DNA of 64,000 nucleotides from Corynebacterium epidermidicanis (GTDB lineage Bacteria; Actinomycetota; Actinomycetes; Mycobacteriales; Mycobacteriaceae): NCBI RefSeq assembly GCF_001021025.1, contig NZ_CP011541.1, positions 930,001 to 994,000 of the forward strand, read 5' to 3'. Shown piece by piece: positions 14,846 to 24,453 of this stretch (position 1 is its first letter; each line of letters starts with the position of its first letter). The notes under the pieces were generated by a model. It saw only the letters and a program-made list of their open reading frames with translations, ran no database searches and was not told where the DNA came from. The position numbers and the translations under genes were made by a program.

Positions 14846-16433
14846 ATGACTTTAAAGAAGTCTTTTACCGTAGTATCTGCGGCGGCACTTGCATTCGGAT
14901 TGGCTGCCTGTGGCTCTTCGTCTAATGGCGATGCCGGTGGCAGCAGTGATGGCATCGTTTTGGCAAACGGCAGCGAGCCACAAAACCCACTGATTCCGGC
15001 CAATACCACCGAAACCGGTGGCGGTCGTATCGTTGACATGATCTACTCCGGCCTGGTCTACTACGACACGTCCGGCAAGGCTCACAATGAGATGGCCGAA
15101 AGTATCAAGCGCGACACCCCAACCACTTACACCATCAAGTTGAAGGAAGGGTTGAAGTTCTCCGATGGCTCCCCAATTTAAGGCCGAGAACTTTGTCAAG
15201 GCTTGGAACTATGCTGTGGCCAACGATCAGCAGGGTGCATCCTTCTTTGAGCCAATCAAGGGCTACAAAGAAGGCGTGAAGGAAATGGAAGGCCTGAAGG
15301 TTGTCGACGACAAGACCTTCACCGTGGAAACCACGGAGCCGACCTCGGACTTTGAGTTGCGCCTCGGCTACTCCTCTTTCTTCCCACTGCCTGATTCTGC
15401 ATTCACCGACATGAACGCTCAAGGCGAGAAGCCAGTCTCCAACGGGCCATACAAGTTGGAGAAATGGGAGCACAACCAGGCCATCACCATCGTGCCTAAC
15501 GAGAACTACAATGGCCCACGCAAGGCTAAGAACAACGGCGTGAAGTTCACCTTCTACCCAAAGCAGGACGCAGCCTACGCTGATTTGCTCTCCGGTAACC
15601 TCGACGTCCTGGATGCTGTGCCAGACTCCGCCTTCAGCCAGTTCGAAACCGAGCTCAATGGCCGTTCAGTGAACCAGCCTGCAGCAGTCTTCCAGTCCTT
15701 CACCATCCCGCAGAAGCTCGAGCACTTCTCGGGTGAAGAAGGCAAGTTGCGTCGCCAGGCAATCTCCATGGCAATCAACCGCGAGGAAATCACGGACAAG
15801 ATCTTCCAGAAGACTCGCACCCCGGCCACCGACTTCACCTCGCCAGTTATTGACGGCCACAGCGAAAACGTCAATGGTAATGAAGTTCTGAAGTACAACC
15901 CAGAAAAGGCTAAGGAACTGTGGGCACAGGCTGACGCAATTTCGCCATGGTCCGGCACCTTCTCCATTGCTTACAATGCCGACGGTGGGCACCAGGGCTG
16001 GGTAGATGCTACTGCTAACTCCATCAAGAACACTCTGGGTATTGAAGCAGTTGGTAAGCCTTACCCAGACTTCAAGTCCCTGCGCGATGAAGTGAAGAAG
16101 CGCACCATCGCTGGGGCCTTCCGCACTGGTTGGCAGGCAGACTACCCAGGTCTGAACAACTTCCTGTCCCCAATGTACGTCACCAAGGCATCTTCGAACG
16201 ACGGCGACTTCTCCGATCCTGAGGTCGATCGCTTGCTGCGCGAAGCAAACGCTGCAGACAACCTGACGGACGCTAACAAGAAGTACAACCAGGCTCAGGA
16301 GATCCTGTTCAAGGACCTGCCTGCAATCCCACTGTGGTACTCCAACGTCACCGGCGGTTACTCCGATAAGGTCTCGAACGTGACCTTCAACTGGAAGTCG
16401 GTACCTGCTTACTACCAGATCACCAAAAAGTAA
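14846..16433 (+). pseudogene. Peptide ABC transporter substrate-binding lipoprotein, frameshifted
   Basis: Corrected length is about 528 residues, normal for DppA/OppA (SBP family 5). The signal peptide ends in a lipobox (LAAC, Cys about 21). A GGAGGA ribosome-binding site lies 7 bases before ATG 14846. The first frame ends ...LKFSDGSPI then TAA at 15179-15181; the family sequence continues immediately in the +1 frame as KAENFVKAWNYAV. One extra T in the ATTT at 15176-15179 explains this exactly. The downstream frame is open to the natural end (...VPAYYQITKK). As written the protein is truncated at 111 residues, so the transporter would lack its receptor unless this is a sequencing error or a slippage variant. 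Confidence 0.93.
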
Positions 16434-16541
16434 TTTTCATCTAGCCGCACATCCACCGACGGGCGTCGAAAAGCCCAAATTAGCGGGGGATTGTGTCTGG
16501 ATACTTCGCACCAGATGGGCCCGCTATATGCGCGCCTAGTG

Positions 16542-16592
16542 ATGAGTCCCGGGCCCACCATTATGGTGTGACCCGGGACTCATGGTATTTTT
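16542..16592 (+). terminator. Hairpin between binding-protein and permease genes
   Basis: A perfect 12-bp stem (ATGAGTCCCGGG with CCCGGGACTCAT), an inner CACCAT/ATGGTG helix and a following T5. It probably reduces read-through so that the receptor mRNA exceeds the permease mRNA. Confidence 0.8.
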
Positions 16593-16709
16593 GGTAAGTC
16601 TTTCTAAAGCTGCATAAGCAGTGTTGAATGGCAGATCCCTCGTGTGGGACCACTTCGACCCTGTAGGAACACCTCAACTAGCCCCCTTCACCCAAGGAAC
16701 TTTAAACAC

Positions 16710-17636
16710 ATGTTGCGTTATGTTGGGCGACGTCTCCTCCAAATGATCCCCGTGTTTTTTGGAGCGACGCTGCTGATTTATGCCCTGGTATTCCTGATGC
16801 CCGGCGACCCGGTGCAAGCGCTCGGCGGTGACCGCGGACTCACTGAGGCCGCTGCTGCTCGTATCCGCGCGGAATACAATCTCGATAAACCGTTTATCAT
16901 TCAGTACTTGCTCTATGTCAAGGGCATCTTCATGTTGGACTTCGGCACCACCTTCTCGGGTCGTCCCGTAGCTGAGGTCATGGCAAATGCTTTCCCGGTA
17001 ACGATTCGCCTGGCCGTGATGGCGCTGGTTTTCGAAGCGATCCTCGGAATTGGGTTCGGCGTGATCGCGGGAATGCGTCGCGGTGGCATTTTTGACTCCA
17101 GCGTGCTGGTGCTGTCGCTGCTGGTCATCGCGGTGCCATCCTTCGTGATTGGTTTCGTATTCCAGTTCGTAGTCGGGGTGAAGTTGGGGTGGCTGCCCAC
17201 CACGGTGGGCGCGAAAGCGGACTTCGTGTCCTTGTTGATGCCCGCGATTGTGCTCGGAGCAGTGTCCTTTGCTTATGTTTTGCGGCTTACCCGCCAATCG
17301 GTATCGGAAAATCTGCGCGCCGATTACGTGCGTACCGCTCGCGCCAAGGGACTTTCCGGCCGCACGGTGACCCTGCGCCACGTGCTGCGTAACTCCTTGA
17401 TCCCGGTGGCCACCTTCCTCGGCGCTGACCTCGGTGCCCTCATGGGCGGAGCGATCGTGACCGAGGGAATCTTTGGCATTAACGGAGTGGGTGGCACCAT
17501 CTACCAGGCGATCTTGAAAGGCGAGCCGACCACGGTGGTCTCTTTCACCACTGTGCTGGTGATCGTCTACATCTTCGCCAACTTGATCGTTGACCTCATC
17601 TACGCCGTACTGGACCCAAGGATTCGCTATGCCTAA
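16710..17636 (+). CDS. dppB: Dipeptide/oligopeptide ABC transporter permease (DppB type)
   Basis: 308 residues with six transmembrane helices. The N-terminal MLRYVGRRLLQMIPVFFGAT and PGDPVQALGG are hallmarks of the DppB/OppB group, and the EAA loop (DYVRTARAKGLSGRTVTLRHVLRNSL) contacts the ATPase. AAGGAAC lies 9 bases before ATG 16710, so the longer frame to 16644 is not used. The last codons overlap the next gene by eight bases. Confidence 0.94.
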   Translation: MLRYVGRRLLQMIPVFFGATLLIYALVFLMPGDPVQALGGDRGLTEAAAARIRAEYNLDKPFIIQYLLYVKGIFMLDFGTTFSGRPVAEVMANAFPVTIRLAVMALVFEAILGIGFGVIAGMRRGGIFDSSVLVLSLLVIAVPSFVIGFVFQFVVGVKLGWLPTTVGAKADFVSLLMPAIVLGAVSFAYVLRLTRQSVSENLRADYVRTARAKGLSGRTVTLRHVLRNSLIPVATFLGADLGALMGGAIVTEGIFGINGVGGTIYQAILKGEPTTVVSFTTVLVIVYIFANLIVDLIYAVLDPRIRYA

Positions 17637-18645
17637 TTTTGAAAACCGACAGGCTCCAGTTACCGATGCTGCAGCCGAAGCCGTCGCCACCGGCGAGACC
17701 TTCTTCGAGGCTCGCCCTGGCCAAGAGCACTTCATCGCAGAGACTGACGAAACCGGCCTTGGTGCCGTCGACGCCGTTGCCGACGAGTCCGCGCCTTCCT
17801 CCGTCTGGGGCGAGGCTTGGCGACGGCTGCGTCGTCGTCCACTGTTTTGGGTCTCCGCAATTCTCATCTTGGCTGCCGTCGCACTAGCGCTCGTGCCTAA
17901 CTTGTTCACCACGGTTGACCCACGCCACTGTGAGCTGTCCAATTCCTTGGGTACTCCGCAGCCCGGCCACCCATTCGGCTTTGACAAGCAAGGCTGTGAC
18001 ATTTACTCCCGCATGATCTACGGCGCCCGCGCGTCCGTCATGGTAGGCGTACTGACCACCTTGCTGGTGGTTGTCATCGGTACAGTTTTCGGTGCACTCG
18101 CCGGCTACTTCGGCGGTATCCTCGATGCGATCCTTTCGCGCATCACCGATATTTTCTACGCAATTCCGCTGGTGTTGGCAGCTATCGTCGTGATGCAGGT
18201 GTTCAAGGAACACCGCACGGTGATGACCGTGGTTGTGGTGCTCGGCGTGTTCGGCTGGACCAACATCGCCCGCATCACGCGTGGTGCCGTCATGAGCGTG
18301 AAGAACGAAGAATTTGTGACATCTGCCCGCGCGGTGGGCGCGTCGCGTTGGCACATCTTGACCAGCCACATCCTGCCTAACGCTGCGGCACCGATCATTG
18401 TTTACGCTACGGTTGCCCTGGGCACGTTCATCGTTGCCGAGGCAACGCTGTCCTTCTTGGGTATTGGTTTGCCGCCGGAGATCGTTTCGTGGGGTGGCGA
18501 TATCTCGCGCGCCCAGGTTTCCCTGCGTACCCGCCCTGCTGTGCTGTTCTACCCAGCTTCCGCGCTGGCGCTGACTGTGCTCAGCTTCATCATGATGGGC
18601 GACGTGGTTCGCGACGCTCTCGATCCCAACAACCGCAGCAAGTAG
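17629..18645 (+). CDS. dppC: Dipeptide/oligopeptide ABC transporter permease (DppC type)
   Basis: 338 residues. A long hydrophilic acidic N-terminal region (about 1-55) precedes six membrane helices; the OppC N-terminal domain (WRRLRRRPLFWVSAILI) and a complete EAA loop (EFVTSARAVGASRWHILTSHILPN) are present. The periplasmic-side segment HPFGFDKQGCDIYSRMIYGAR is typical. ATG 17629 overlaps the dppB stop, indicating translational coupling. Confidence 0.94.
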   Translation: MPNFENRQAPVTDAAAEAVATGETFFEARPGQEHFIAETDETGLGAVDAVADESAPSSVWGEAWRRLRRRPLFWVSAILILAAVALALVPNLFTTVDPRHCELSNSLGTPQPGHPFGFDKQGCDIYSRMIYGARASVMVGVLTTLLVVVIGTVFGALAGYFGGILDAILSRITDIFYAIPLVLAAIVVMQVFKEHRTVMTVVVVLGVFGWTNIARITRGAVMSVKNEEFVTSARAVGASRWHILTSHILPNAAAPIIVYATVALGTFIVAEATLSFLGIGLPPEIVSWGGDISRAQVSLRTRPAVLFYPASALALTVLSFIMMGDVVRDALDPNNRSK

Positions 18646-18654
18646 GTGCCGGAT

Positions 18655-20340
18655 ATGACAAACTCTGCTCAGCAAACTCCGCTTCTTCAGCTCAAAGATC
18701 TCAAGATCTCTTTTACGTCCTCCACCGGCACCGTCGACGCCGTCCGTGGCGTCAACCTGACGATCTACCCGGGCCAGTCTGTGGCCATCGTGGGTGAGTC
18801 CGGATCGGGCAAGTCGACGACCGCGATGTCGATCATCGGATTGTTGCCCGGCACGGGCAAGATCACCGGCGGTGAGATCATCTTCAACGGTGAGGTTATC
18901 TCCAACCTGCCGGAGAAGAAGATGGAAGCTTACCGTGGCTCCGAGATTGGTTTGGTGCCACAGGATCCAATGTCTAACCTCAACCCGGTTTGGAAGATTG
19001 GAACCCAGGTTAAGGAATCCCTCAAAGCCAACAATGTGGTTCCAGGTTCCGAAATGGACAAGCGCGTTGTGGAACTGTTGGAGGAGGCCGGCCTGCCAGA
19101 CGCCGAGCGTCGTGCCAAGCAGTACCCGCATGAATTCTCTGGTGGTATGCGCCAGCGCGCCCTCATCGGTATTGGCCTGGCGGCTCGCCCGAAGCTCCTG
19201 ATCGCCGACGAACCAACATCCGCTTTGGACGTGACGGTCCAGAAGCGCATCCTGGATCACTTGCAAGGGCTCACCGCTGAACTCGGCACCGCAGTGCTGT
19301 TCATTACCCATGACCTTGGTTTGGCGGCCGAGCGTGCCGAGCACCTCGTAGTGATGCACCGTGGTCGCATCGTGGAATCGGGTCCTTCCCTGCAGATTCT
19401 GCGTAACCCACAGCACCCATACACGCGTCGTTTGGTTAAGGCGGCCCCTTCGCTGGCCTCCGCTCGTATCCGTTCCGCTCAGGAGCAGGGCGTGGAAACC
19501 GACGAGTTGCTCGCGCCGAAGGCGAAGACCGACGAAGTGGTTATTCGGGTAGAAAACCTGGTCAAGGAGTTCGACGTCCGCGGTGCCAAGGGCCCTAAGA
19601 AGAAGTTCCGCGCTGTAGACGACGTCTCCTTCGAGTTGCGCAAGGGCACTACGTTGGCGCTGGTGGGCGAGTCCGGCTCGGGCAAGTCAACTGTGGCGAA
19701 CATGATTTTGAACCTATTGCCGGTTACGTCCGGCAAGGTGGAATACAACGGCGTTGATATGACCACGCTGAAGAACAAAGAGCTCTTCGACATGCGTCGT
19801 AAGCTGCAGGTAGTGTTCCAGAACCCATACGGTTCCCTCGACCCGATGTACTCGATTTACCGCTGCATCGAAGAGCCGCTGTTGGTGCACAAGGTGGGCT
19901 CGCGCCAAGAACGCGAGAAGCGCGTCGCGGAGCTGCTCGACATGGTGGCCATGCCTCGTTCTACGATGCGTCGTTTCCCGAATGAACTCTCGGGCGGTCA
20001 GCGTCAGCGCATCGCCGTCGCTCGCGCGTTGGCCCTCAACCCTGAGGTGATCGTGCTGGACGAGGCAGTGTCGGCGCTAGACGTTCTGGTGCAAAACCAG
20101 ATCCTGAAGCTGCTGTCCGACCTGCAAGAAGAACTCAACCTGTCCTACTTGTTCATCACGCACGACCTCGCTGTGGTGCGTCAAACGGCCGATGATATCG
20201 CCGTGATGAAGCAGGGCAAGCTCGTGGAATTCGGCGCTGCCGATGACATCTTCCACAACCCGCAGGAAGCCTACACGCGCAACCTCATCGATTCCGTTCC
20301 TGGTCTCGGCATCGAGCTCGGAACAGGGGAGAATCTCTAG
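18655..20340 (+). CDS. dppD: Peptide ABC transporter ATPase, DppD-DppF fusion
   Basis: 561 residues with two complete ABC domains. Domain 1 has GESGSGKST (47-55), signature FSGGMRQRALIG and LLIADEPTSALDVT. Domain 2 has GESGSGKST, LSGGQRQRIAVARAL and VIVLDEAVSALDVL. Both carry the oligopeptide/dipeptide C-terminal extension (NPQHPYTRRLV; NPQEAYTRNLI). In domain 2 the Walker B region reads DEAVSALD where DEPTSALD is usual; the catalytic Glu is kept. Start is ATG 18655, with GTG 18646 as alternative. Last gene of the operon. Confidence 0.93.
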   Translation: MTNSAQQTPLLQLKDLKISFTSSTGTVDAVRGVNLTIYPGQSVAIVGESGSGKSTTAMSIIGLLPGTGKITGGEIIFNGEVISNLPEKKMEAYRGSEIGLVPQDPMSNLNPVWKIGTQVKESLKANNVVPGSEMDKRVVELLEEAGLPDAERRAKQYPHEFSGGMRQRALIGIGLAARPKLLIADEPTSALDVTVQKRILDHLQGLTAELGTAVLFITHDLGLAAERAEHLVVMHRGRIVESGPSLQILRNPQHPYTRRLVKAAPSLASARIRSAQEQGVETDELLAPKAKTDEVVIRVENLVKEFDVRGAKGPKKKFRAVDDVSFELRKGTTLALVGESGSGKSTVANMILNLLPVTSGKVEYNGVDMTTLKNKELFDMRRKLQVVFQNPYGSLDPMYSIYRCIEEPLLVHKVGSRQEREKRVAELLDMVAMPRSTMRRFPNELSGGQRQRIAVARALALNPEVIVLDEAVSALDVLVQNQILKLLSDLQEELNLSYLFITHDLAVVRQTADDIAVMKQGKLVEFGAADDIFHNPQEAYTRNLIDSVPGLGIELGTGENL

Positions 20341-20360
20341 TAGATCTCTGGAAAACAGGT

Positions 20361-20418
20361 CAGCCCCGCACGTCTTCGTGGCATCAGCCATGGGGAGGTG
20401 CGGGGCTGGAGTGTTTTT
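20361..20418. terminator. Terminator at the end of the peptide transporter operon
   Basis: An 11-bp perfect stem (CAGCCCCGCAC with GTGCGGGGCTG) is followed by GTGTTTTT. It lies between convergent genes and probably serves both. Confidence 0.85.
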
Positions 20419-20761
20419 AGAGGATGTCGTCGATAAGTTCGGTGGGGCGGGCCAGGCGTGCACCGTTGTCCGTGACGACAATCGGCCGTTCAATCAACTT
20501 CGGATGCGCCACCATCGCTGCCAGGAGCTCGTCGTCGGGGGTGCTCTCCGAAAGGCCCAGTTCGCGGTACTCGGGTTCTTTGGTGCGGATCGCGTCGTGT
20601 GGGGATAGGCCAGCGCTGGCAAGCAGGGCCCGCAGCTTATCGACGTCCGGTGGTGTCTCCAGGTATCGAACAACAGTCACGTCGTGGCCGTTTTCTTCGA
20701 GGTAGGACAGGGCTGCCCGAGATTTGGAGCAGCGTGGGTTGTGATAGATCGTCGCTTGCAT
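20417..20761 (-). CDS. arsC: ArsC/YfgD-family arsenate reductase-like protein
   Basis: 114 residues, thioredoxin fold. The motif HNPRCSKSR puts the catalytic Cys at position 11; TKEPEYRELG and HPKLIERPIVV are the other conserved blocks of glutaredoxin-coupled ArsC/YfgD proteins. No ars regulator or efflux pump is adjacent, so the physiological role may not be arsenate resistance (YfgD-like members are often orphan). Start ATG 20761. Confidence 0.85.
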   Translation of the reverse strand: MQATIYHNPRCSKSRAALSYLEENGHDVTVVRYLETPPDVDKLRALLASAGLSPHDAIRTKEPEYRELGLSESTPDDELLAAMVAHPKLIERPIVVTDNGARLARPTELIDDIL

Positions 20762-20787
20762 GCCCTATATCGTAGGCGAGTGTGTTG

Positions 20788-21327
20788 CTACTGGGTTGCG
20801 GCAGGTTGCAGCTGAATTTGGTCAGCCCAGGTGAGAGGGTAGCCCTTAGACGCAAGCCACGCCATGGCGTCGTCGCCCGCGCGGGTGATCCCTTCGACGG
20901 CGAGCAGCGTGGTCTCAATGGCCTTTTCTGCCTGCTCTGCGGTGATGAGGCCGGCGGAGGTGGCGGCCGCGAGTTCGTCGATGTCTACGACCTCAACTGG
21001 CTCACCGGTAAAGGATACGAGGTCTACGTAGAAGTCTCGGGTGGTCCAGATGTCGCCATCAACGGTGATTGAGGCTACGTCGAAATAGAAATGTTGATGC
21101 TTTTCCTCGCCGGGACGGAAGTGGAAAATGTTAGCGCGGAGGCTGAGTTCGGGGAGTAGCCAGGACTCGAGGTAGCCAAACTTCGGATGGTCGGCGCCTC
21201 GGGCCATGTAGAGGCCGAAGTCGGTAACGGTGAAGGTGTCCACCTGACGCTCAAAACCCTTAGGGTCGATGTTGATGGCGGTGTCAAGATGGAAGGTTTC
21301 CGTTTTCACGTGATGGACTTCAGTCAT
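20788..21327 (-). CDS. DUF402 domain protein
   Basis: 179 residues with a central DUF402 beta-barrel (GYLESWLLPELSLRANIFHFRP; YFDVASITVDGDIWTTRDFYVDLVS). The acidic residues that bind metal in characterised nucleotide-phosphatase members of DUF402 (DxxxDLV-type segment) are present. A helical C-terminal segment follows. AAGGAAG lies 4-5 bases before the ATG. Only 26 bases separate it from arsC, so the two are probably co-transcribed. Function unknown in this genus. Confidence 0.85.
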   Translation of the reverse strand: MTEVHHVKTETFHLDTAINIDPKGFERQVDTFTVTDFGLYMARGADHPKFGYLESWLLPELSLRANIFHFRPGEEKHQHFYFDVASITVDGDIWTTRDFYVDLVSFTGEPVEVVDIDELAAATSAGLITAEQAEKAIETTLLAVEGITRAGDDAMAWLASKGYPLTWADQIQLQPAATQ

Positions 21328-21337
21328 GATGCTTCCT

Positions 21338-22060
21338 TTATCCGACGCGGAACGTGGCTGCGGTTGGGGCGAAATTGCACGTAGATGGGGCGGTTTGGTC
21401 CGTGCCTGCGACGCTCAGGCCACCGCTGAGCCACGCTACAACCTGCCCATAACCGGTCTGCCCGGTTCCGGACACTGTTGCTGGTCCTTGGGGATTAATG
21501 CCGTGATAGGTCAATGGCGTGGTGCCAAACTTGAAAGTGTTGAGATTCAACCATTGCACCGTCATTGCCGAATGCTGTTCCGGCGCAACTGGACCGGTGC
21601 CGAGCGCGGTAAAGACAAAGGCCGTTTCGCCATGCTGTGCGCCTGGAGCAGGGATCTCGACGGGGCCAGGAACCGCGATTGCCGTTCCGGTGGCATCCAA
21701 TTGGCCGCCGATGCAACGGGCGGAAACAGTAGGCCATACGAACTGGGTGAACTGCGGGGCGTTCTCGGGGAGTGCGACACCAGATTCGCCGCCACCTTCG
21801 TAGAAAGCTACAGCTGCTAGAAGGGAATTGCGGGCTTGTTCCGGTACCCAAGGCTGCTGGGCGAAATCTCGGACTTGGCGCAGGATATGTGGAGCTGGAC
21901 GACCCAAATGGTCGATGGGTGCAGGGGGCAACGCGCTGGAAAGATCGGCTGCGTCCGCTGCGTGGGGCGCGCTCGCGATAATGAGCGAGCAAGCCACAGC
22001 TGTGAGCGCTGAGCCAAGCTTTCGGCAGGGTGATACCCAGTTCTTATACATTGCGACCAT
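21338..22060 (-). CDS. Secreted protein of unknown function
   Basis: 240 residues from ATG 22060, preceded by GGGAAAG. A Sec signal peptide (MVAMYKNWVSPCRKLGSALTAVACSLIIASAPHAADA, read in pieces: basic region, hydrophobic core, AxA cleavage) is followed by a compact domain rich in Ala, Pro, Thr and Gly, with a few conserved-looking blocks (PHILRQVRDFAQQPWVP; VAFYEGGGESG). By position beside typA it may correspond to the secreted Rv1157c-type protein of mycobacteria. That is a synteny inference. Confidence 0.75.
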   Translation of the reverse strand: MVAMYKNWVSPCRKLGSALTAVACSLIIASAPHAADAADLSSALPPAPIDHLGRPAPHILRQVRDFAQQPWVPEQARNSLLAAVAFYEGGGESGVALPENAPQFTQFVWPTVSARCIGGQLDATGTAIAVPGPVEIPAPGAQHGETAFVFTALGTGPVAPEQHSAMTVQWLNLNTFKFGTTPLTYHGINPQGPATVSGTGQTGYGQVVAWLSGGLSVAGTDQTAPSTCNFAPTAATFRVG

Positions 22061-22468
22061 GTTCTTTCCCGGAGCGTAGGGTGCCAGACGGTGACATACC
22101 ATAGAGCACTTTAGCAACAATCGTTTACTTCCACCTCATAGTTCACAGAGGTAGCAGAAGTGACTGTCTTGTAGCGGGCAGTTCATTAAGGTCATCGGCC
22201 TCGAAACGCCAATTGTTACATTTCGGCAACGAAGTTTTGGTTGTGGTGATCTGGCCGCAGAACTGCTGCATCGAACAGGATGAAGAGGTGGTGGTGTGCC
22301 TCGGGCGTCTGGAAAGAAGGCAGATGACCGTCGATAAGCGCCTAGCAGACTGGTTGTTTTGCTTAAAAGTGTGCAATGCGTCGCGCTAGGAGTACGCTGG
22401 AGACCCGTTATATGTGTTGCGTGCATTTGGCAGGCAACATGCACCCAGTTTGATGGAGATTTTTGCTA
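22061..22468. other. Divergent intergenic region before typA
   Basis: No gene supported. It holds the promoters of the secreted-protein gene and typA. A GTGCAT/ATGCAC inverted repeat lies near 22420-22445, just before the typA ribosome-binding site. Confidence 0.5.
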
Positions 22469-24379
22469 GTGACCCAGACAGAGTTTCGTAACGTAGCCAT
22501 TGTCGCGCACGTTGACCACGGAAAGACCACCCTCGTTAATGCACTGCTCGAGCAGTCCGGTGTCTTCGGCGACCACGGCGAAGTTACAGACCGCGTGATG
22601 GACTCCGGTGACCTGGAGCGCGAGAAGGGCATCACCATTCTCGCCAAGAACACCGCGATTCGTCGTAAAGGCGCTGGCAAGGATGGGGCCGACCTCATCA
22701 TCAACGTCATTGACACGCCAGGCCACGCCGACTTCGGTGGCGAGGTTGAGCGCGCGCTGTCGATGGTGGACGGCGTTGTGCTGCTCGTGGATGCATCTGA
22801 AGGGCCACTGCCACAGACTCGCTTCGTGCTAGGCAAAGCACTCGCTGCCAAGATGCCCGTCATCATCTGTGTGAACAAGACTGACCGCCCAGATGCTCGT
22901 ATCGACGAAGTCGTCGAAGAATCCCAGGACCTCCTGCTCGAATTGGCTTCCACCCTCGAAGACGAAGACGCCGCGCTGGCCGCAGAATCCCTGCTTGACC
23001 TGCCTGTCCTCTTCGCCTCTGGCCGCGAGGGCAAATGCTCGACCGAAAACCCAGGCAACGGCAATGCTCCGGACGCCGAGAACATGGACGCGCTTGTCGA
23101 CGTCATCTACGACGTCCTCCCTGAGCCATCCGCAGAACTCGATGCGCCGCTGCAAGCGCACGTCACCAACCTGGACTCCTCGTCCTTCCTGGGGCGTATC
23201 GGCCTGATCCGTATTTTCAAGGGCAAGCTCCGCAAGGGCCAGCAGGTGGCGTGGATCCACTACGACGCTGATGGCAATCAGCACACCAAGACGGCAAAGA
23301 TCGCTGAGCTGCTGCGCACCGTCGGTGTGACGCGTGTGCCTGCGGAAGAAGTCATCGCAGGCGACATCGCCGCAATTTCCGGCATCGATGAAATCATGAT
23401 CGGCGACACTCTCGCAGACGTGGAGAACCCAGTCGCCCTGCCACGCATCACCGTGGACGAGCCAGCAATTTCCATGACCATCGGCGTGAACACCTCTCCT
23501 ATGGCCGGGCGCGGTGGCGGCGATAAGCTTACCGCTCGCGTGGTGAAGGCCCGCTTGGATCAGGAGCTCATCGGTAACGTGTCGCTGCGCGTGCTGCCAA
23601 CCGAGCGCCCAGATGCGTGGGAAGTCCAAGGCCGTGGCGAAATGGCCCTGTCCATCCTGGTGGAAACCATGCGTCGTGAAGGCTTCGAGCTCACCGTCGG
23701 TAAGCCACAGGTGGTGCCAAAAGTTATCGACGGCAAGACTTACGAGCCGTTCGAGCACATGGTTATCGACACCCCAGCTGAGTACCAGGGTGCGATCACG
23801 CAGCTCATGGCTGCCCGCAAGGGGCAGATGCTGTCCTTGGACAACACCAGCTCGGACTGGGTACGTATGGAATACAAAGTGCCAGCGCGTGGTCTGATTG
23901 GCTTCCGTACCACGTTCATGACGGAAACTCGAGGCACCGGCATCGCAAACCACTACTCCGAGGGCTACGAACCCTGGGCTGGCGAAATCAAGGGTCGTGC
24001 GACTGGTTCCTTGGTCGCTGACCGCTCCGGTCAGATCACCGCCTATGCCCTGCAGCAGCTCGCGGACCGTGGCCAGTTCTTCGTGGAGCCAGGCACCGAA
24101 GCATACGAAGGCATGGTCGTTGGCGCGAACAACCGCGACGAAGACATGGATATCAACATCACGCGCGAAAAGAAGCTCACCAACATGCGCTCTGCTACTG
24201 CAGACGCTACGGTGACTTTGGCTAAGGCCCGCAATCTGTCTCTCGAAGAAGCCATGGAATTCTGTGGTGGAGACGAGTGCGTCGAGGTTACTCCGGACAT
24301 CATCCGCGTCCGCAAGGTGATCCTCAACGCTACCGAGCGCAACCGGGCGCGTTCCCGCCAGAAGCAGATGAACAAGTAA
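22469..24379 (+). CDS. typA: Translational GTPase TypA/BipA
   Basis: 636 residues. G1 is AHVDHGKTT, switch-2/G3 is DTPGHADFGGE and G4 is NKTD; domain 2, the EF-G-like domains and the BipA-specific C-terminal domain (ANMRSATAD-like KKLTNMRSATADATVTL) are complete. BipA binds the ribosome near the EF-G site and helps 50S assembly and stress adaptation. Start is taken as GTG 22469 (VTQTEFRNVAIVAHVDHG) with GGAG 11 bases upstream; TTG 22463 is an in-frame alternative with better spacing. Confidence 0.96.
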   Translation: MTQTEFRNVAIVAHVDHGKTTLVNALLEQSGVFGDHGEVTDRVMDSGDLEREKGITILAKNTAIRRKGAGKDGADLIINVIDTPGHADFGGEVERALSMVDGVVLLVDASEGPLPQTRFVLGKALAAKMPVIICVNKTDRPDARIDEVVEESQDLLLELASTLEDEDAALAAESLLDLPVLFASGREGKCSTENPGNGNAPDAENMDALVDVIYDVLPEPSAELDAPLQAHVTNLDSSSFLGRIGLIRIFKGKLRKGQQVAWIHYDADGNQHTKTAKIAELLRTVGVTRVPAEEVIAGDIAAISGIDEIMIGDTLADVENPVALPRITVDEPAISMTIGVNTSPMAGRGGGDKLTARVVKARLDQELIGNVSLRVLPTERPDAWEVQGRGEMALSILVETMRREGFELTVGKPQVVPKVIDGKTYEPFEHMVIDTPAEYQGAITQLMAARKGQMLSLDNTSSDWVRMEYKVPARGLIGFRTTFMTETRGTGIANHYSEGYEPWAGEIKGRATGSLVADRSGQITAYALQQLADRGQFFVEPGTEAYEGMVVGANNRDEDMDINITREKKLTNMRSATADATVTLAKARNLSLEEAMEFCGGDECVEVTPDIIRVRKVILNATERNRARSRQKQMNK

Positions 24380-24453
24380 CACTTCCAAGCTAGGCTGCTG
24401 CAGCGCCACCTCCACCTGATTTCCCGAGCAAGATATCTGGGCTGAATACGGAA

